A stretch of DNA of 64,000 nt from SpSt-539 sp964549445 (GTDB lineage Bacteria > Planctomycetota > Phycisphaerae > UBA1845 > UTPLA1). Location of the stretch: assembly GCA_964549445.1 (NCBI GenBank), contig CAZJVS010000007.1, positions 93,003 to 157,002 on the forward strand. Direction: 5' to 3'. Below, in pieces: positions 56,156 through 64,000 of the stretch. Position 1 is the first letter of the stretch. Each line of letters begins with the position of its first letter. Under the pieces are notes generated by a model. It made no database searches. It saw only the letters and a list, made by a program, of their open reading frames with translations, and was not told the DNA's origin. The position numbers and the translations under genes were made by a program.

Positions 56156-56572
56156 ATGGCCGCCGAGTGCATATTCTGCAAGATCATCGCGGGGCAGATT
56201 CCGTCGCTGAAGGTTCACGAGGACGCGGATTGTCTTGCGTTTCTCGACATCGGCCCGTTGGCTGACGGGCACACACTCCTCGTTCCCAAGCAACACTTTT
56301 CCCGCATAGTCGATGTTCCGGCGGCGATTGTTTCGTCGATGGCGTTGCAGTTGCCGCGGTTGGCGGCGGCGATCCTTCGCACGACGGGTGCCGAAGGGCT
56401 GAACGTGCTTCAGAATAACGGCACAGCGGCCGGGCAGGTCGTCGAGCATGTTCATATTCATCTGATACCGCGCCGCGGGGGCGACGGGCTGGGGTTCCGG
56501 TGGAACGCCGGGAAGTATCCGCCCGGACGCGGGGAAGAGCTTTCCCGAACGATTGCGGCCGCGTTATCCTGA
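56156..56572 (+). CDS. HIT-family nucleotide-binding hydrolase
   Basis: This 138-residue HIT protein carries the histidine triad HVHIHLIP (His98, 100, 102), the family N-terminus CIFCKIIAGQIPSLKVHED, and LVPKQHFSRIVDVP. Such Hint-type enzymes hydrolyse adenosine phosphoramidates or related nucleotides. The Cys5/Cys8 pair may help bind zinc. The start is ATG 56156, 23 bp after rplQ, so it may share the ribosomal transcript. Confidence 0.93.
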   Translation: MAAECIFCKIIAGQIPSLKVHEDADCLAFLDIGPLADGHTLLVPKQHFSRIVDVPAAIVSSMALQLPRLAAAILRTTGAEGLNVLQNNGTAAGQVVEHVHIHLIPRRGGDGLGFRWNAGKYPPGRGEELSRTIAAALS

Positions 56573-56612
56573 CGCGCGATCGATCACGTGAGGTATTCGC
56601 GAGGGTGAAGTC

Positions 56613-59348
56613 ATGCGCGAACGGATGCTCCGGATTCTTTCCGGCGCGGTTGCGGTATTGGGAGGAGCGCTGGCGGCGTTCGGCGAGGCGCCGGGGACAA
56701 TGCCCGGCGGCGTCGCGATGCTCTACGAGTGCGAGAAGCCGGGGACGGGCTACCGCGATATCGTTTCGCTGCGGACGGGCGAGAAGCGAATCGGCAAATC
56801 ACTGGAGTGGGGGACGAGCGTTTTTGTCTACGATCCGAGCGGGCGGCGGTGGGAGGCGGAGACGTCGCAGCTTGAATCGATCGAAATTCGACGCGACGCG
56901 GCCGTCACGACTCGACCGGCGCTGGCCGATCTGACGGTGGCATACGTCGAGCGCGGTGGGGAGTCGCCGGGATTGAAGATACACGTCCTGAACGCGGGCG
57001 GGGCGCCGGCGCAGCCGTTCGATTACCGGGTTGAAGTCGATGGCAAGGAGGCGGCGTCGGGGCGAATCGAGAAGCCGATCGCGGCGGGCGAGGAGCGCGT
57101 GGTGGAGGCGCGGGCGGAGACGTCGGAGAAGACGGGCGGCGAACTGCGGATTGTGCTTGATGTCAAGAAAGAGAATCGCGAGATCGTTTCGTGGAATAAC
57201 ACATTCGTCGAGCCCCTGAAGGCGGAGGGTGTACATGCTCTGATCGGCAGGGAGCGAGCCGAGGGGATGCGGGCGGTACGCAACCTTGTGGACAGTTTCT
57301 GTGCGGAGGACTGGCTGCAATATCACATTCGCACGATGAATGAGCTATTTCGACGGTCGGCATACGCGTCGAATCCCGGTGGGGTCGCGCGACGGCTGCG
57401 AATCCAGAGCATTTCGAGCGAGGCGACGTTGCCAGCAGACGATGACTTGGCGGGAATGGAGGCGCTGGCTAAGCGCTTCGGAAGTGACGTCGTGATCGTC
57501 GTGCCCTCGATGGCGAAAGACGGCGCAGCCGTCGATGCGGCGAATCGCGTGGATTGGGCCTTGTGCCGGGCGGCCGGGAAGGCGTTGGGGTTGATCGATC
57601 TTGCGAAGCTGGAGTCCACCGTTGAGCAGTGCATGGTTCGCAATAGTGCAGGGGACTTCGTTCAGCGCGCGTATCGGTTGCCGGACGGCGAACTCCTAAT
57701 GCGCGGGCCGGGGGCAGGTCTGCTCAGCGAACTGGATGCACTGTTTCTCGATCGGCAAGCGGGCGCCGTGAAGGCACGGGGCGACTACCTGACGCACTTG
57801 CCGAAGCAGTGCGGACTACTCATACTCGACAGCGCGGGCAGGCCGGTGCCGGGCGTCGATGTAACGATCTTTCAGCGCGGCCCGTCGGACTCCGGGGGGC
57901 CTACGATTGCCGACCAGGCGGTCGTGTTGGGGGAGACGGACAGTGGTGGACGGTTTCCGCTGCCGGCGCGTGAATCGGGGGCGGCTGACGGCGCGACCAG
58001 TCCGTGGGGAGCGATCGCGGCGGACGGTTCGAACGGGGTGTTTCTCGCGCGGCTGCGAAAGAATGGGTGCGAGGAATACCACTTTGTGTGCGTGCTCGAT
58101 TTTTGCCTCGCCGCGGCCCGCGGGGCGGGGTCGTATGATCTGCCGATTTCGACGCTGTTCACGGCCGGAGGCGGACCGGAGGCGCCACGGTTTGTGCGCG
58201 CCAAGTATTTCTATGAAGAGCCGTGCTCGCATGATTGCATGATTCAGTGGCCAGCGGGGAAGAATGTCGAAGCGCTCGAATATCGAGTGTTTGCGATGGA
58301 GCATCGGGCGGCAGCGGGCTGGACACTGGTCGATATCGCACCGCTCGATCGCATCGGTCACGGCGGTGTCGCGTCGGAAACGACCGGCCTTGAACCGCTG
58401 CGCGGGGACGGGCCGAGCGGAGGGACGCTGTTCACCGTGCTGGGGGTCGACAAACAGGGTGGGCAGGGTTGGGCTGCGCCGCCGCGCTACGCGCCGAGCT
58501 GGCGGCGCGAGAGTGTCTCGCTCGCGGTCATTCCGGAGAGCCGGCCGGGCATCGTGCTGTTCTCGCGCCAGGGGCCACTCGATCATGGGTTGGTCAAGAG
58601 CAATTTCAACCAGTTTCACGACGACTATGGAATTCGCACCAAGCGATTTCCGGGTTACGAGCCGTGGGGCGGCGGGATGGCGTTTGACGATCGCAAGCGG
58701 CTGATCATGACAGACCCTCGGAACCACCAGGTCGGCTGGTATGAACAGGCGGAGTTGATTCAGCTGGTCGGAAACGCAGTGCGCGGGCCGGGCGCGGCGT
58801 CGAAGAAAGAGGGCGAGTTCAATACTCCTTCGGATGTGGCGGTGGATGAGAAGGGTCGCGTCTATGTTGCGGACACCGCGAATGATCGCGTGCAACAGCT
58901 CGATGCGCGCGGCGGATTCGTCCGACTCTTCAAATTGGGCGACGCGAAGCCGGAGGACGCCTTAGTACACCCGACGGCGCTCGGATATTCGTACGGCCGG
59001 TTGTGCGTGACGGACCGGGACGGTCAGCGCGTTCAAGTTTTCGACGTGTCGGGGGAGGAACCGAAGCGCGTTCGAAATCTGACTCAGTTACGGGGGACGA
59101 ATCGGGCGCTGGCCGGTGCGTCGGGCCGAATCTACGTACTCGGGCAAGACACATCCGAGCAGGATGCGGTATTGATCTATCCCATCGAGCCGAATCCGGC
59201 GGGCGGCGTCGAGCAGCCGGAGCGGTCGGTCCGGCGAATGATTAACGGATTTGTACGGGGGCCGCGCGGCTTCTATCCAGACGGCACCGGAAATGCGTTC
59301 TATGTCACGACGTTTCCGTTCATCGTGCAGCGATTTACACTCGAGTGA
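56613..59348 (+). CDS. Large exported protein with CARDB-like and NHL-repeat regions
   Basis: This 911-residue protein has a signal peptide (about 1-24, ILSGAVAVLGGALAAFGEA). A CARDB-like adhesive beta-sandwich is suggested at about 97-205 (LADLTVAYVERGG, GLKIHVLNAGGAPAQPFDYR, IVSWNNTFVEPL). The middle is unrecognised and contains a metallopeptidase-like spacing that I could not confirm. The C-terminus (about 665-905) has NHL/beta-propeller repeats (FNTPSDVAVDEKGRVYVADT, NDRVQQLDARGGFVRLF, LCVTDRDGQRVQVFDVSG). Function unknown; probably periplasmic or extracellular. The start is ATG 56613. It converges with the ACT gene 6 bp later. Confidence 0.82.
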   Translation: MRERMLRILSGAVAVLGGALAAFGEAPGTMPGGVAMLYECEKPGTGYRDIVSLRTGEKRIGKSLEWGTSVFVYDPSGRRWEAETSQLESIEIRRDAAVTTRPALADLTVAYVERGGESPGLKIHVLNAGGAPAQPFDYRVEVDGKEAASGRIEKPIAAGEERVVEARAETSEKTGGELRIVLDVKKENREIVSWNNTFVEPLKAEGVHALIGRERAEGMRAVRNLVDSFCAEDWLQYHIRTMNELFRRSAYASNPGGVARRLRIQSISSEATLPADDDLAGMEALAKRFGSDVVIVVPSMAKDGAAVDAANRVDWALCRAAGKALGLIDLAKLESTVEQCMVRNSAGDFVQRAYRLPDGELLMRGPGAGLLSELDALFLDRQAGAVKARGDYLTHLPKQCGLLILDSAGRPVPGVDVTIFQRGPSDSGGPTIADQAVVLGETDSGGRFPLPARESGAADGATSPWGAIAADGSNGVFLARLRKNGCEEYHFVCVLDFCLAAARGAGSYDLPISTLFTAGGGPEAPRFVRAKYFYEEPCSHDCMIQWPAGKNVEALEYRVFAMEHRAAAGWTLVDIAPLDRIGHGGVASETTGLEPLRGDGPSGGTLFTVLGVDKQGGQGWAAPPRYAPSWRRESVSLAVIPESRPGIVLFSRQGPLDHGLVKSNFNQFHDDYGIRTKRFPGYEPWGGGMAFDDRKRLIMTDPRNHQVGWYEQAELIQLVGNAVRGPGAASKKEGEFNTPSDVAVDEKGRVYVADTANDRVQQLDARGGFVRLFKLGDAKPEDALVHPTALGYSYGRLCVTDRDGQRVQVFDVSGEEPKRVRNLTQLRGTNRALAGASGRIYVLGQDTSEQDAVLIYPIEPNPAGGVEQPERSVRRMINGFVRGPRGFYPDGTGNAFYVTTFPFIVQRFTLE

Positions 59349-59354
59349 GGGCGG

Positions 59355-59834
59355 TCAGCGGGCGGGGCCGGGGCCGAGGTCGTCTTCGGTGATGAGCTGG
59401 AATTTGCGTTGGCGCAGGACCGAGGCGGCGGTCTGGATGTCGTCGCATTGGATGGCGATCGCCATGCGGCCGGAGGGCTGCTCGAGCAGGGGATAGACGT
59501 AACTGATATTGATTTCGGCCGAGAGCAGGGCGGCGCAAACCATCAGGAGAGCCGAGGAGGAAGGGAGTTCGACGGCGACGACCTCGGTTTCGCTGAGGGC
59601 GAAGTTCTCGTCTCGGAGGAGGCGTTTGGCCGTATCGGTGTCGTCGCAAATGAGGCGAACGACGGCACAATCGGTCGCGTGGACGATGCTGAGAGCCCTG
59701 ACTTTGACGGTCGTGCCGTGAAGTACCTGGAGCAGCCGGAGGAGCTGCCCGACGCGGTTTTCGAGAAAGACGGACAGTTGGCGGACGGACGTCGAGGTCG
59801 GCCGCTCGGAGGTCTCAAAGGGACGTGTTGCCAT
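59355..59834 (-). CDS. Tandem ACT-domain protein
   Basis: This 159-residue protein contains two ACT-like domains: about 18-85 (VRQLSVFLENRVGQLLRLLQ, LSIVHATDCAVVRLICDD) and about 90-155 (VVAVELPSSSALLMVCAALL, AEINISYVYPLL, MAIAIQCDD). ACT pairs without a catalytic partner usually sense amino acids or regulate enzymes. I chose ATG 59834 (MATRPFETS); ATG 59843 is possible. A TAGAAT box 7 bp before the start suggests a leaderless transcript. No aromatic or branched-chain gene is adjacent, so the ligand is unknown. Confidence 0.87.
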   Translation of the reverse strand: MATRPFETSERPTSTSVRQLSVFLENRVGQLLRLLQVLHGTTVKVRALSIVHATDCAVVRLICDDTDTAKRLLRDENFALSETEVVAVELPSSSALLMVCAALLSAEINISYVYPLLEQPSGRMAIAIQCDDIQTAASVLRQRKFQLITEDDLGPGPAR

Positions 59835-59841
59835 GGCGGCC

Positions 59842-59847
59842 ATTCTA
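59842..59847 (-). promoter_or_regulatory. Possible -10 box for a leaderless ACT-gene transcript
   Basis: On the minus strand TAGAAT ends 7 bp before the ATG at 59834, matching the arrangement at 26115. No Shine-Dalgarno site or clear -35 is seen. Confidence 0.3.
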
Positions 59848-59997
59848 GCGGCTTGCAAGTTGAACCCAAGCAAATCTTTCGGGAAATCCGGGGCGGCTCA
59901 GAGTGTGGCGTGTGGCGGAGTGGCGTGTCGGGGTTTGACGGGCTTGTGTTGGGGGGCTAATTTTCGCACACGTGGGGAAAGGTTGTGGGTGCGTTCC

Positions 59998-60399
59998 ATG
60001 AGCCAAGCGCGACTGACAAGTATTCTGATCCTGTTCGGGTGCGTCTGGGCGGCGGGGTGCAGCCAGCCGAAGGGTGGAACAACGTCGCCGCCGGCTGCGT
60101 CCGAAGACCCCAACAAGCTCGAGGCTGTTACGCGGGGGCCTTCGGACCCGGTTGAAGATCAGTCACCTGCGCCGTCAGAGCAACCGACACACGCGGCACC
60201 GGCGGAGAATCCCGCGCCGCCCCCGCCGAACATTGCGGGCGTTCGCACGCACGTGGTTCAGCGCGGAGAGACACTGTGGGGAATTTCCCAGAAGTACTAC
60301 GGTGACGGCAAGGGCTGGAACAAGATCTACGCAGCGAATCGAAATCGGATTCGCGATCCAAAGGACGTGCCGACGGGCACGAAACTCATCATTCCGTGA
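59998..60399 (+). CDS. LysM-domain lipoprotein
   Basis: This 133-residue protein has a lipoprotein-type signal (LTSILILFGCVWAAGCSQPK), a Pro/Ala-rich linker (about 27-80) and a C-terminal LysM domain (HVVQRGETLWGISQKYYGDG, KIYAANRNRI, VPTGTKLIIP). LysM binds N-acetylglucosamine in peptidoglycan. It would be an envelope-anchored, wall-binding protein. I chose ATG 59998; GTG 59989 is possible. The lipobox is imperfect (-3 is Ala). Its stop overlaps the recG start. Confidence 0.88.
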   Translation: MSQARLTSILILFGCVWAAGCSQPKGGTTSPPAASEDPNKLEAVTRGPSDPVEDQSPAPSEQPTHAAPAENPAPPPPNIAGVRTHVVQRGETLWGISQKYYGDGKGWNKIYAANRNRIRDPKDVPTGTKLIIP

Positions 60400-62525
60400 C
60401 GCGGTCGGCGAGTCGAGCGGGTGAGGCACCGCTAGCGCGCGGCGCGGCGCCGACGCTTGCGCTCGATGCACCTGTTCAGTACCTTCCAGGTGTCGGGCCG
60501 CGTCGAGCGGCTGCGCTGGCCGAGTTGGGCATTCAGACCGTCGGCGACCTGCTGACGTATTTTCCGTTCCGGCATGAGCAATACCAGCCGCGGCTGATCG
60601 CGCACCTGGAGCCCGAGGAGTCGGTCACGATCATCGGGCGGCTGTCTCGGATTCGCGTTCAGGGCTTTGGGCGGTCGACATCGGTGCGGGCGACCATCAC
60701 GGACAATACGGGACACTGTTCGGTGCGATGGTTTAACGCCGGGTACGTCGCGGATCGGCTGGAGACCGGCTTGGTGGCGCGGCTGACCGGACGTGTAGAG
60801 CTCTTCGATGAGTTGCTGCAATTGGTGAACCCAAGAGTGGAAGTTCTCGAACCGGAAACGGAGCCGGTGCGCGAGGACGCCGGGCCGCTGATCGAGCCAG
60901 TTTACTCCGGCTCCGCGAAGTGTCCTTCAGCGATGATTTCGCGGCTGCTGCGACCGCATCTTCAGCGGATCGCAAACCTACTCGGCGAGTTGCACGCGCC
61001 GGGGTTTATCGCGAAGCGCGGGCTGCCGGGGCGGCGCGAGGCGGTCGTTGCGATGCATCGGCCGACGGACCTGCGTGAGGTCGAGACGGCCCGGCAGCGG
61101 CTGGCGTACGATGAGTTACTTGCGCTGCAGCTTGTGGTCGTCCTCGCGCGGCGGGCGCGACGACTCGGGAATCGCGCGGCGCCTTTGCCGGTGACATCGG
61201 CGATCGATGAGCGGATTCGGGCGCGGCTGCCGTTCAAGCTTACGCCCGGACAGGAAGCCGCGGTGGGCGAGATCAGCGCCGATCTGGCGCGGAGCCAGCC
61301 CATGCACCGGCTGCTGCAAGGCGACGTGGGCAGCGGCAAGACGCTGGTGGCGATGTATGCGGCGTTGACGGCGATCGCGAATCGATCGCAAGTGGCGGTG
61401 ATGGCGCCGACCGAGCTGCTTGCGGAGCAGTTGTATCGCAATTTCGATCGGTACCTCGCTGGCAGCAAGGTAAGGCGAGCGCTGCTGACGGGGTCCGCGC
61501 GGCAGAAGCGGCGGCGTGAGAACCTATCGAAGATTGCCGCGGGGGAGCTGGACCTTGCGGTGGGGACGCAGGCGCTGCTCGAAGAAAATGTGGAGTTCAA
61601 TCGGCTGGGGCTGGTGATCGTCGATGAGCAGCATCGGTTCGGCGTGCGTCAGCGGATGACAATTCGGTGCAAGGGCCCGTCGCCGCATTACTTGGTGATG
61701 ACCGCGACGCCGATTCCGCGGACGCTGGCGATGACCGTGTTTGGCGATCTAGACGTAAGCACGATCCGCGGGCTGCCGCCGGGGCGCTCGCCGGTTGTGA
61801 CTCGAACTGTGGCGCCGACGCGGGTGGAGGAGGCATGGGCGTTTGTACGCGGGCGAGTCGCGGCCGGCGAGCAGGCGTTCGTGGTTTATCCGCTGGTCGA
61901 GGAGTCGGAGGCGCTGCCGCTGAAGTCGGCGACGGCCGAGTCGCGGCGACTGGCGCGCGAGGTGTTTGCTGGGACGAACGTCGGACTGATTCATGGGCGG
62001 ATGAAGGCGGACGAGAAAGAGCGGGTGATGGCCGAGTTCGTCGCCGGGCGGACGCCGATTCTCGTTTCGACGACGGTGGTCGAGGTCGGAATTGACGTGC
62101 CGGCGGCGACGGTGATGGTGATCCAGCACGCGAATCGGTACGGGTTATCGCAGTTGCATCAACTGCGGGGTCGAGTGGGGCGGGGGGCGCGGCCGGGGTT
62201 CTGTCTGTTGATGATGGATCGTGCAGCGGATGCGGAGAATGAGCGGCTGAACGTCCTGGTGCGCACGACGGACGGGTTTGAGATCGCCGAAGAGGACCTG
62301 CGGTTGCGTGGGCCGGGGGAGTTGCTGGGGACGCGACAGCACGGCATTCCCGAGCTTCAGGTGGCCGATCTCATCACAGACATCAAGCTACTGCAGATGG
62401 CGCAGCGCGACGCGGCGGCGATCGTGGATGGCGATCCGGCGCTGGCGCGGAGCGAACATCGGGCACTGCGCGAGTATGTCGTGCATCGGTACGGCGATCG
62501 ACTCGACCTGGCGGCTACCGGATGA
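60396..62525 (+). CDS. recG: ATP-dependent DNA helicase RecG
   Basis: RecG (709 aa) regresses stalled forks and migrates branched DNA. An N-terminal wedge/OB region (YLPGVGPRRAAALAELGIQT, VRATITDNTGHCSVRWFN) precedes the SF2 motor. Walker A is GDVGSGKT (309-316) and motif II is DEQH (410-413), with TATPIPRTLAMTVFGDLDVS, STTVVEVGIDVPAATVMVIQ and QLRGRVGRG. The start GTG 60396 overlaps the LysM gene stop (GTGA). Its stop abuts that of the convergent lipoprotein gene. Confidence 0.97.
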   Translation: MTRSASRAGEAPLARGAAPTLALDAPVQYLPGVGPRRAAALAELGIQTVGDLLTYFPFRHEQYQPRLIAHLEPEESVTIIGRLSRIRVQGFGRSTSVRATITDNTGHCSVRWFNAGYVADRLETGLVARLTGRVELFDELLQLVNPRVEVLEPETEPVREDAGPLIEPVYSGSAKCPSAMISRLLRPHLQRIANLLGELHAPGFIAKRGLPGRREAVVAMHRPTDLREVETARQRLAYDELLALQLVVVLARRARRLGNRAAPLPVTSAIDERIRARLPFKLTPGQEAAVGEISADLARSQPMHRLLQGDVGSGKTLVAMYAALTAIANRSQVAVMAPTELLAEQLYRNFDRYLAGSKVRRALLTGSARQKRRRENLSKIAAGELDLAVGTQALLEENVEFNRLGLVIVDEQHRFGVRQRMTIRCKGPSPHYLVMTATPIPRTLAMTVFGDLDVSTIRGLPPGRSPVVTRTVAPTRVEEAWAFVRGRVAAGEQAFVVYPLVEESEALPLKSATAESRRLAREVFAGTNVGLIHGRMKADEKERVMAEFVAGRTPILVSTTVVEVGIDVPAATVMVIQHANRYGLSQLHQLRGRVGRGARPGFCLLMMDRAADAENERLNVLVRTTDGFEIAEEDLRLRGPGELLGTRQHGIPELQVADLITDIKLLQMAQRDAAAIVDGDPALARSEHRALREYVVHRYGDRLDLAATG

Positions 62526-63179
62526 TCAGGGCTGAGCGGCCGGGACGTCGCCAGTGCGCTGGCCGGTAAAGTCGACGCTGAGTTGAATCGTCAAGATCGC
62601 GCCGCCCTGTTCGTTGACGGCGGCGAGGACCAGCGTTCGGGCGACCTTGCCGGCGGTGGTCAGTGCCGACTTGTCGAACTGGCCATCGACGGTTGAGACT
62701 TGGAGGATCGCACCGCCGCCCTGGTCGCTGCCATTGCCGGCGCCGGACCAGTCGCCGGCAAAGAGGTATTTCAATTCTTCGTTAATGAGGCCTTCGCCGG
62801 AGGATGCAGGGTGTGTCGGGTTCTCGACGCGAATCGTGGCGAAGCGGGGGAACGTAATAATGACCTCCGGGGGAAACGCCTTGTCGAGGCCGTCGTTCAA
62901 GGCCGCCAGACCATCGTTCCACTGCTGTCCGAGCGGCTTGAGTGCGTCGGGTAATGCGTCGAGATCGACGGGTTGCAGCGTGCCTGTTTCTGAGTCCTGG
63001 GTGATGTCTTCGCCGGTGCCGGAAGCCCAGGAGAAGGTGAGGTGAATCGCCCCACGCGACAGTGACCAGAGGCCGGCAAGGGGTGTGCTACCGGGAGGGT
63101 TGCTGCCGTCTCCGGGGCAGCCGCCTGAAAAGGGCAGGATGGCGAGCGCGAACAGGAACCACTTGCGATTGCCGTTCAT
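62526..63179 (-). CDS. Predicted lipoprotein of unknown function
   Basis: This 217-residue protein has a lipoprotein signal (MNGNRKWFLFALAILPFSGG followed by Cys21). The mature part is soluble and mixed (GLWSLSRGAIHLTFSW, EVIITFPRFATIRVENP, GGGAILQVSTVDGQFDKSAL, GGAILTIQLSVDF), with no family I recognise. I chose ATG 63179; an upstream in-frame start adds an Arg/Ser-rich stretch before the lipobox. It is convergent with recG and divergent from the gene at 63376. Confidence 0.78.
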   Translation of the reverse strand: MNGNRKWFLFALAILPFSGGCPGDGSNPPGSTPLAGLWSLSRGAIHLTFSWASGTGEDITQDSETGTLQPVDLDALPDALKPLGQQWNDGLAALNDGLDKAFPPEVIITFPRFATIRVENPTHPASSGEGLINEELKYLFAGDWSGAGNGSDQGGGAILQVSTVDGQFDKSALTTAGKVARTLVLAAVNEQGGAILTIQLSVDFTGQRTGDVPAAQP

Positions 63180-63375
63180 CGAACAGACTCCAGAGAGCGT
63201 GTTACTCAACCTGCGAGGAGCCATGAAGGATACGATTTCGGCGGGAGGCGGTCAACCATCGCGACGGCGTTGACCGTGTACGGGGGCGTCGATACGATTC
63301 GACCGCACGGCGAAGGGAGCTCGCCTGTCGCATTGAGACTCGCCCGCAATCATCAGTTGAATTAAGGAGCACAAC

Positions 63376-64000
63376 ATGGCCCGCCCGATTATCGCTCGGT
63401 GCTTATTCGCGATCGCGATTCTTGGTGTATTCGCCAGCGCCGCCGTTGCGGATGTGAATGATCTGCTGTCGCGGATTCCGCCGGGCGCGAATGCCGTCGG
63501 GATCATCGACGTGGACGGCGTCGTCACCAGTCCCCTCGGGTTGAAGAATGACTGGAAAAAGAAGCTGTCGAACGCGTATGCGGCCAAGCCGCTGATCGTG
63601 CCGCCGGATGCGAAGAAACTGGTTTACGCGTCATGGATCGAGCCGACTACGATGACGCCGGTGTGGGAGGCGTCGGTCATCGAGCTGTCGAACGCGCCGT
63701 CGATGGAGCGAATTGCAAAGAAGGAACGCGGTTTCGTGGATACGATCGGCGACAAGCAGGCGGCCTGGGCGCCAATCAATGCGTACTTCGTGCGACTAGA
63801 CACGAGATTGCTGGGTGCGCTAACGCCGGCTGATCGGCAATTCACGACTCGCTGGGCGCAACTGAGCGGATCGCGGGGCGAACTTGTTTCGCCGTACCTG
63901 CAGGCCGCGGTGAACGGAATTGACCCGAAGACCGATTACCTGTTCGCGTTCGATCTGTCCAACGCAGTCGCGGCAAAGCGAGCACGGATGCGGCTGATGA
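63376..64000 (+). CDS. Exported protein of unknown function (3' partial)
   Basis: The frame is open from ATG 63376 to the window end (208 codons). A signal peptide is clear (IIARCLFAIAILGVFASAAV, cleavage near residue 25). Residues after it include DLLSRIPPGANAVGIIDVDG and SWIEPTTMTPVWEASVIELS. I do not recognise a family. AAGGAG lies 6 bp upstream, one of the best ribosome sites in the window. Confidence 0.8.
   Translation, partial: MARPIIARCLFAIAILGVFASAAVADVNDLLSRIPPGANAVGIIDVDGVVTSPLGLKNDWKKKLSNAYAAKPLIVPPDAKKLVYASWIEPTTMTPVWEASVIELSNAPSMERIAKKERGFVDTIGDKQAAWAPINAYFVRLDTRLLGALTPADRQFTTRWAQLSGSRGELVSPYLQAAVNGIDPKTDYLFAFDLSNAVAAKRARMRLM

Overview
The window is a GC-rich bacterial chromosome segment. 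It is probably from an uncultured planctomycete, perhaps Phycisphaerae-like. This is inferred from the protein style: very large secreted proteins with Asp/Asn/Cys calcium-loop repeats and dockerin-like C-termini, a 1.2-kb gene-free stretch full of short tandem repeats, a long RseP, and ribosomal proteins with low-complexity tails. A run of 100 N at 33984-34083 shows it is a draft scaffold.

Layout. 1-3082: end of nusG, then rplK-rplA-rplJ-rplL. 3083-12929: rpoB, a small GNAT-like gene and rpoC, behind a good promoter. 13013-13906: rpsL-rpsG, with no fusA or tufA after them. 13956-15076: two FKBP-type proteins, closed by a clear intrinsic terminator. 15252-19972: carB-carA. 20122-24687: a giant secreted subtilase. 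24826-28046: truD, an unknown gene and a radical SAM gene. 28046-30754: a large secreted protein of unknown role. 30755-31926: gene-free and rich in repeats. 31927-35169 (minus): a LamG/FG-GAP/dockerin-like exported protein containing the assembly gap. 35360-39655 (minus): dxr-rseP-recR. 40029-56132: an almost unbroken S10-spc-alpha supercluster from rpsJ to rplQ, including secY, adk, map and rpoA. 56156-64000: HIT protein, NHL-repeat secreted protein, ACT-domain protein, LysM lipoprotein, recG, a lipoprotein and the start of another exported protein.

Most of the window is the transcription/translation core: all three core RNA polymerase genes and 30 ribosomal proteins. Interspersed are pyrimidine/arginine precursor synthesis (carAB), isoprenoid synthesis (dxr), envelope proteolysis (rseP), recombination (recR, recG) and export (secY). 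The beta, str and S10-spc-alpha clusters share one strand, but about 26 kb of unrelated genes separate str from S10. I saw no tRNA or rRNA gene, CRISPR array, transposase or prophage.

The most notable observations are: S12 with arginine at the streptomycin-critical Lys88 position; a 12-bp palindrome inside the predicted S10 promoter; a GNAT-like gene between rpoB and rpoC; a PepSY-FKBP protein with a degenerate active site beside an intact FKBP; 8-bp-period TCGAAA arrays in the gene-free stretch; and a near-identical 165-bp coding repeat that explains the gap and predicts its possible sizes.
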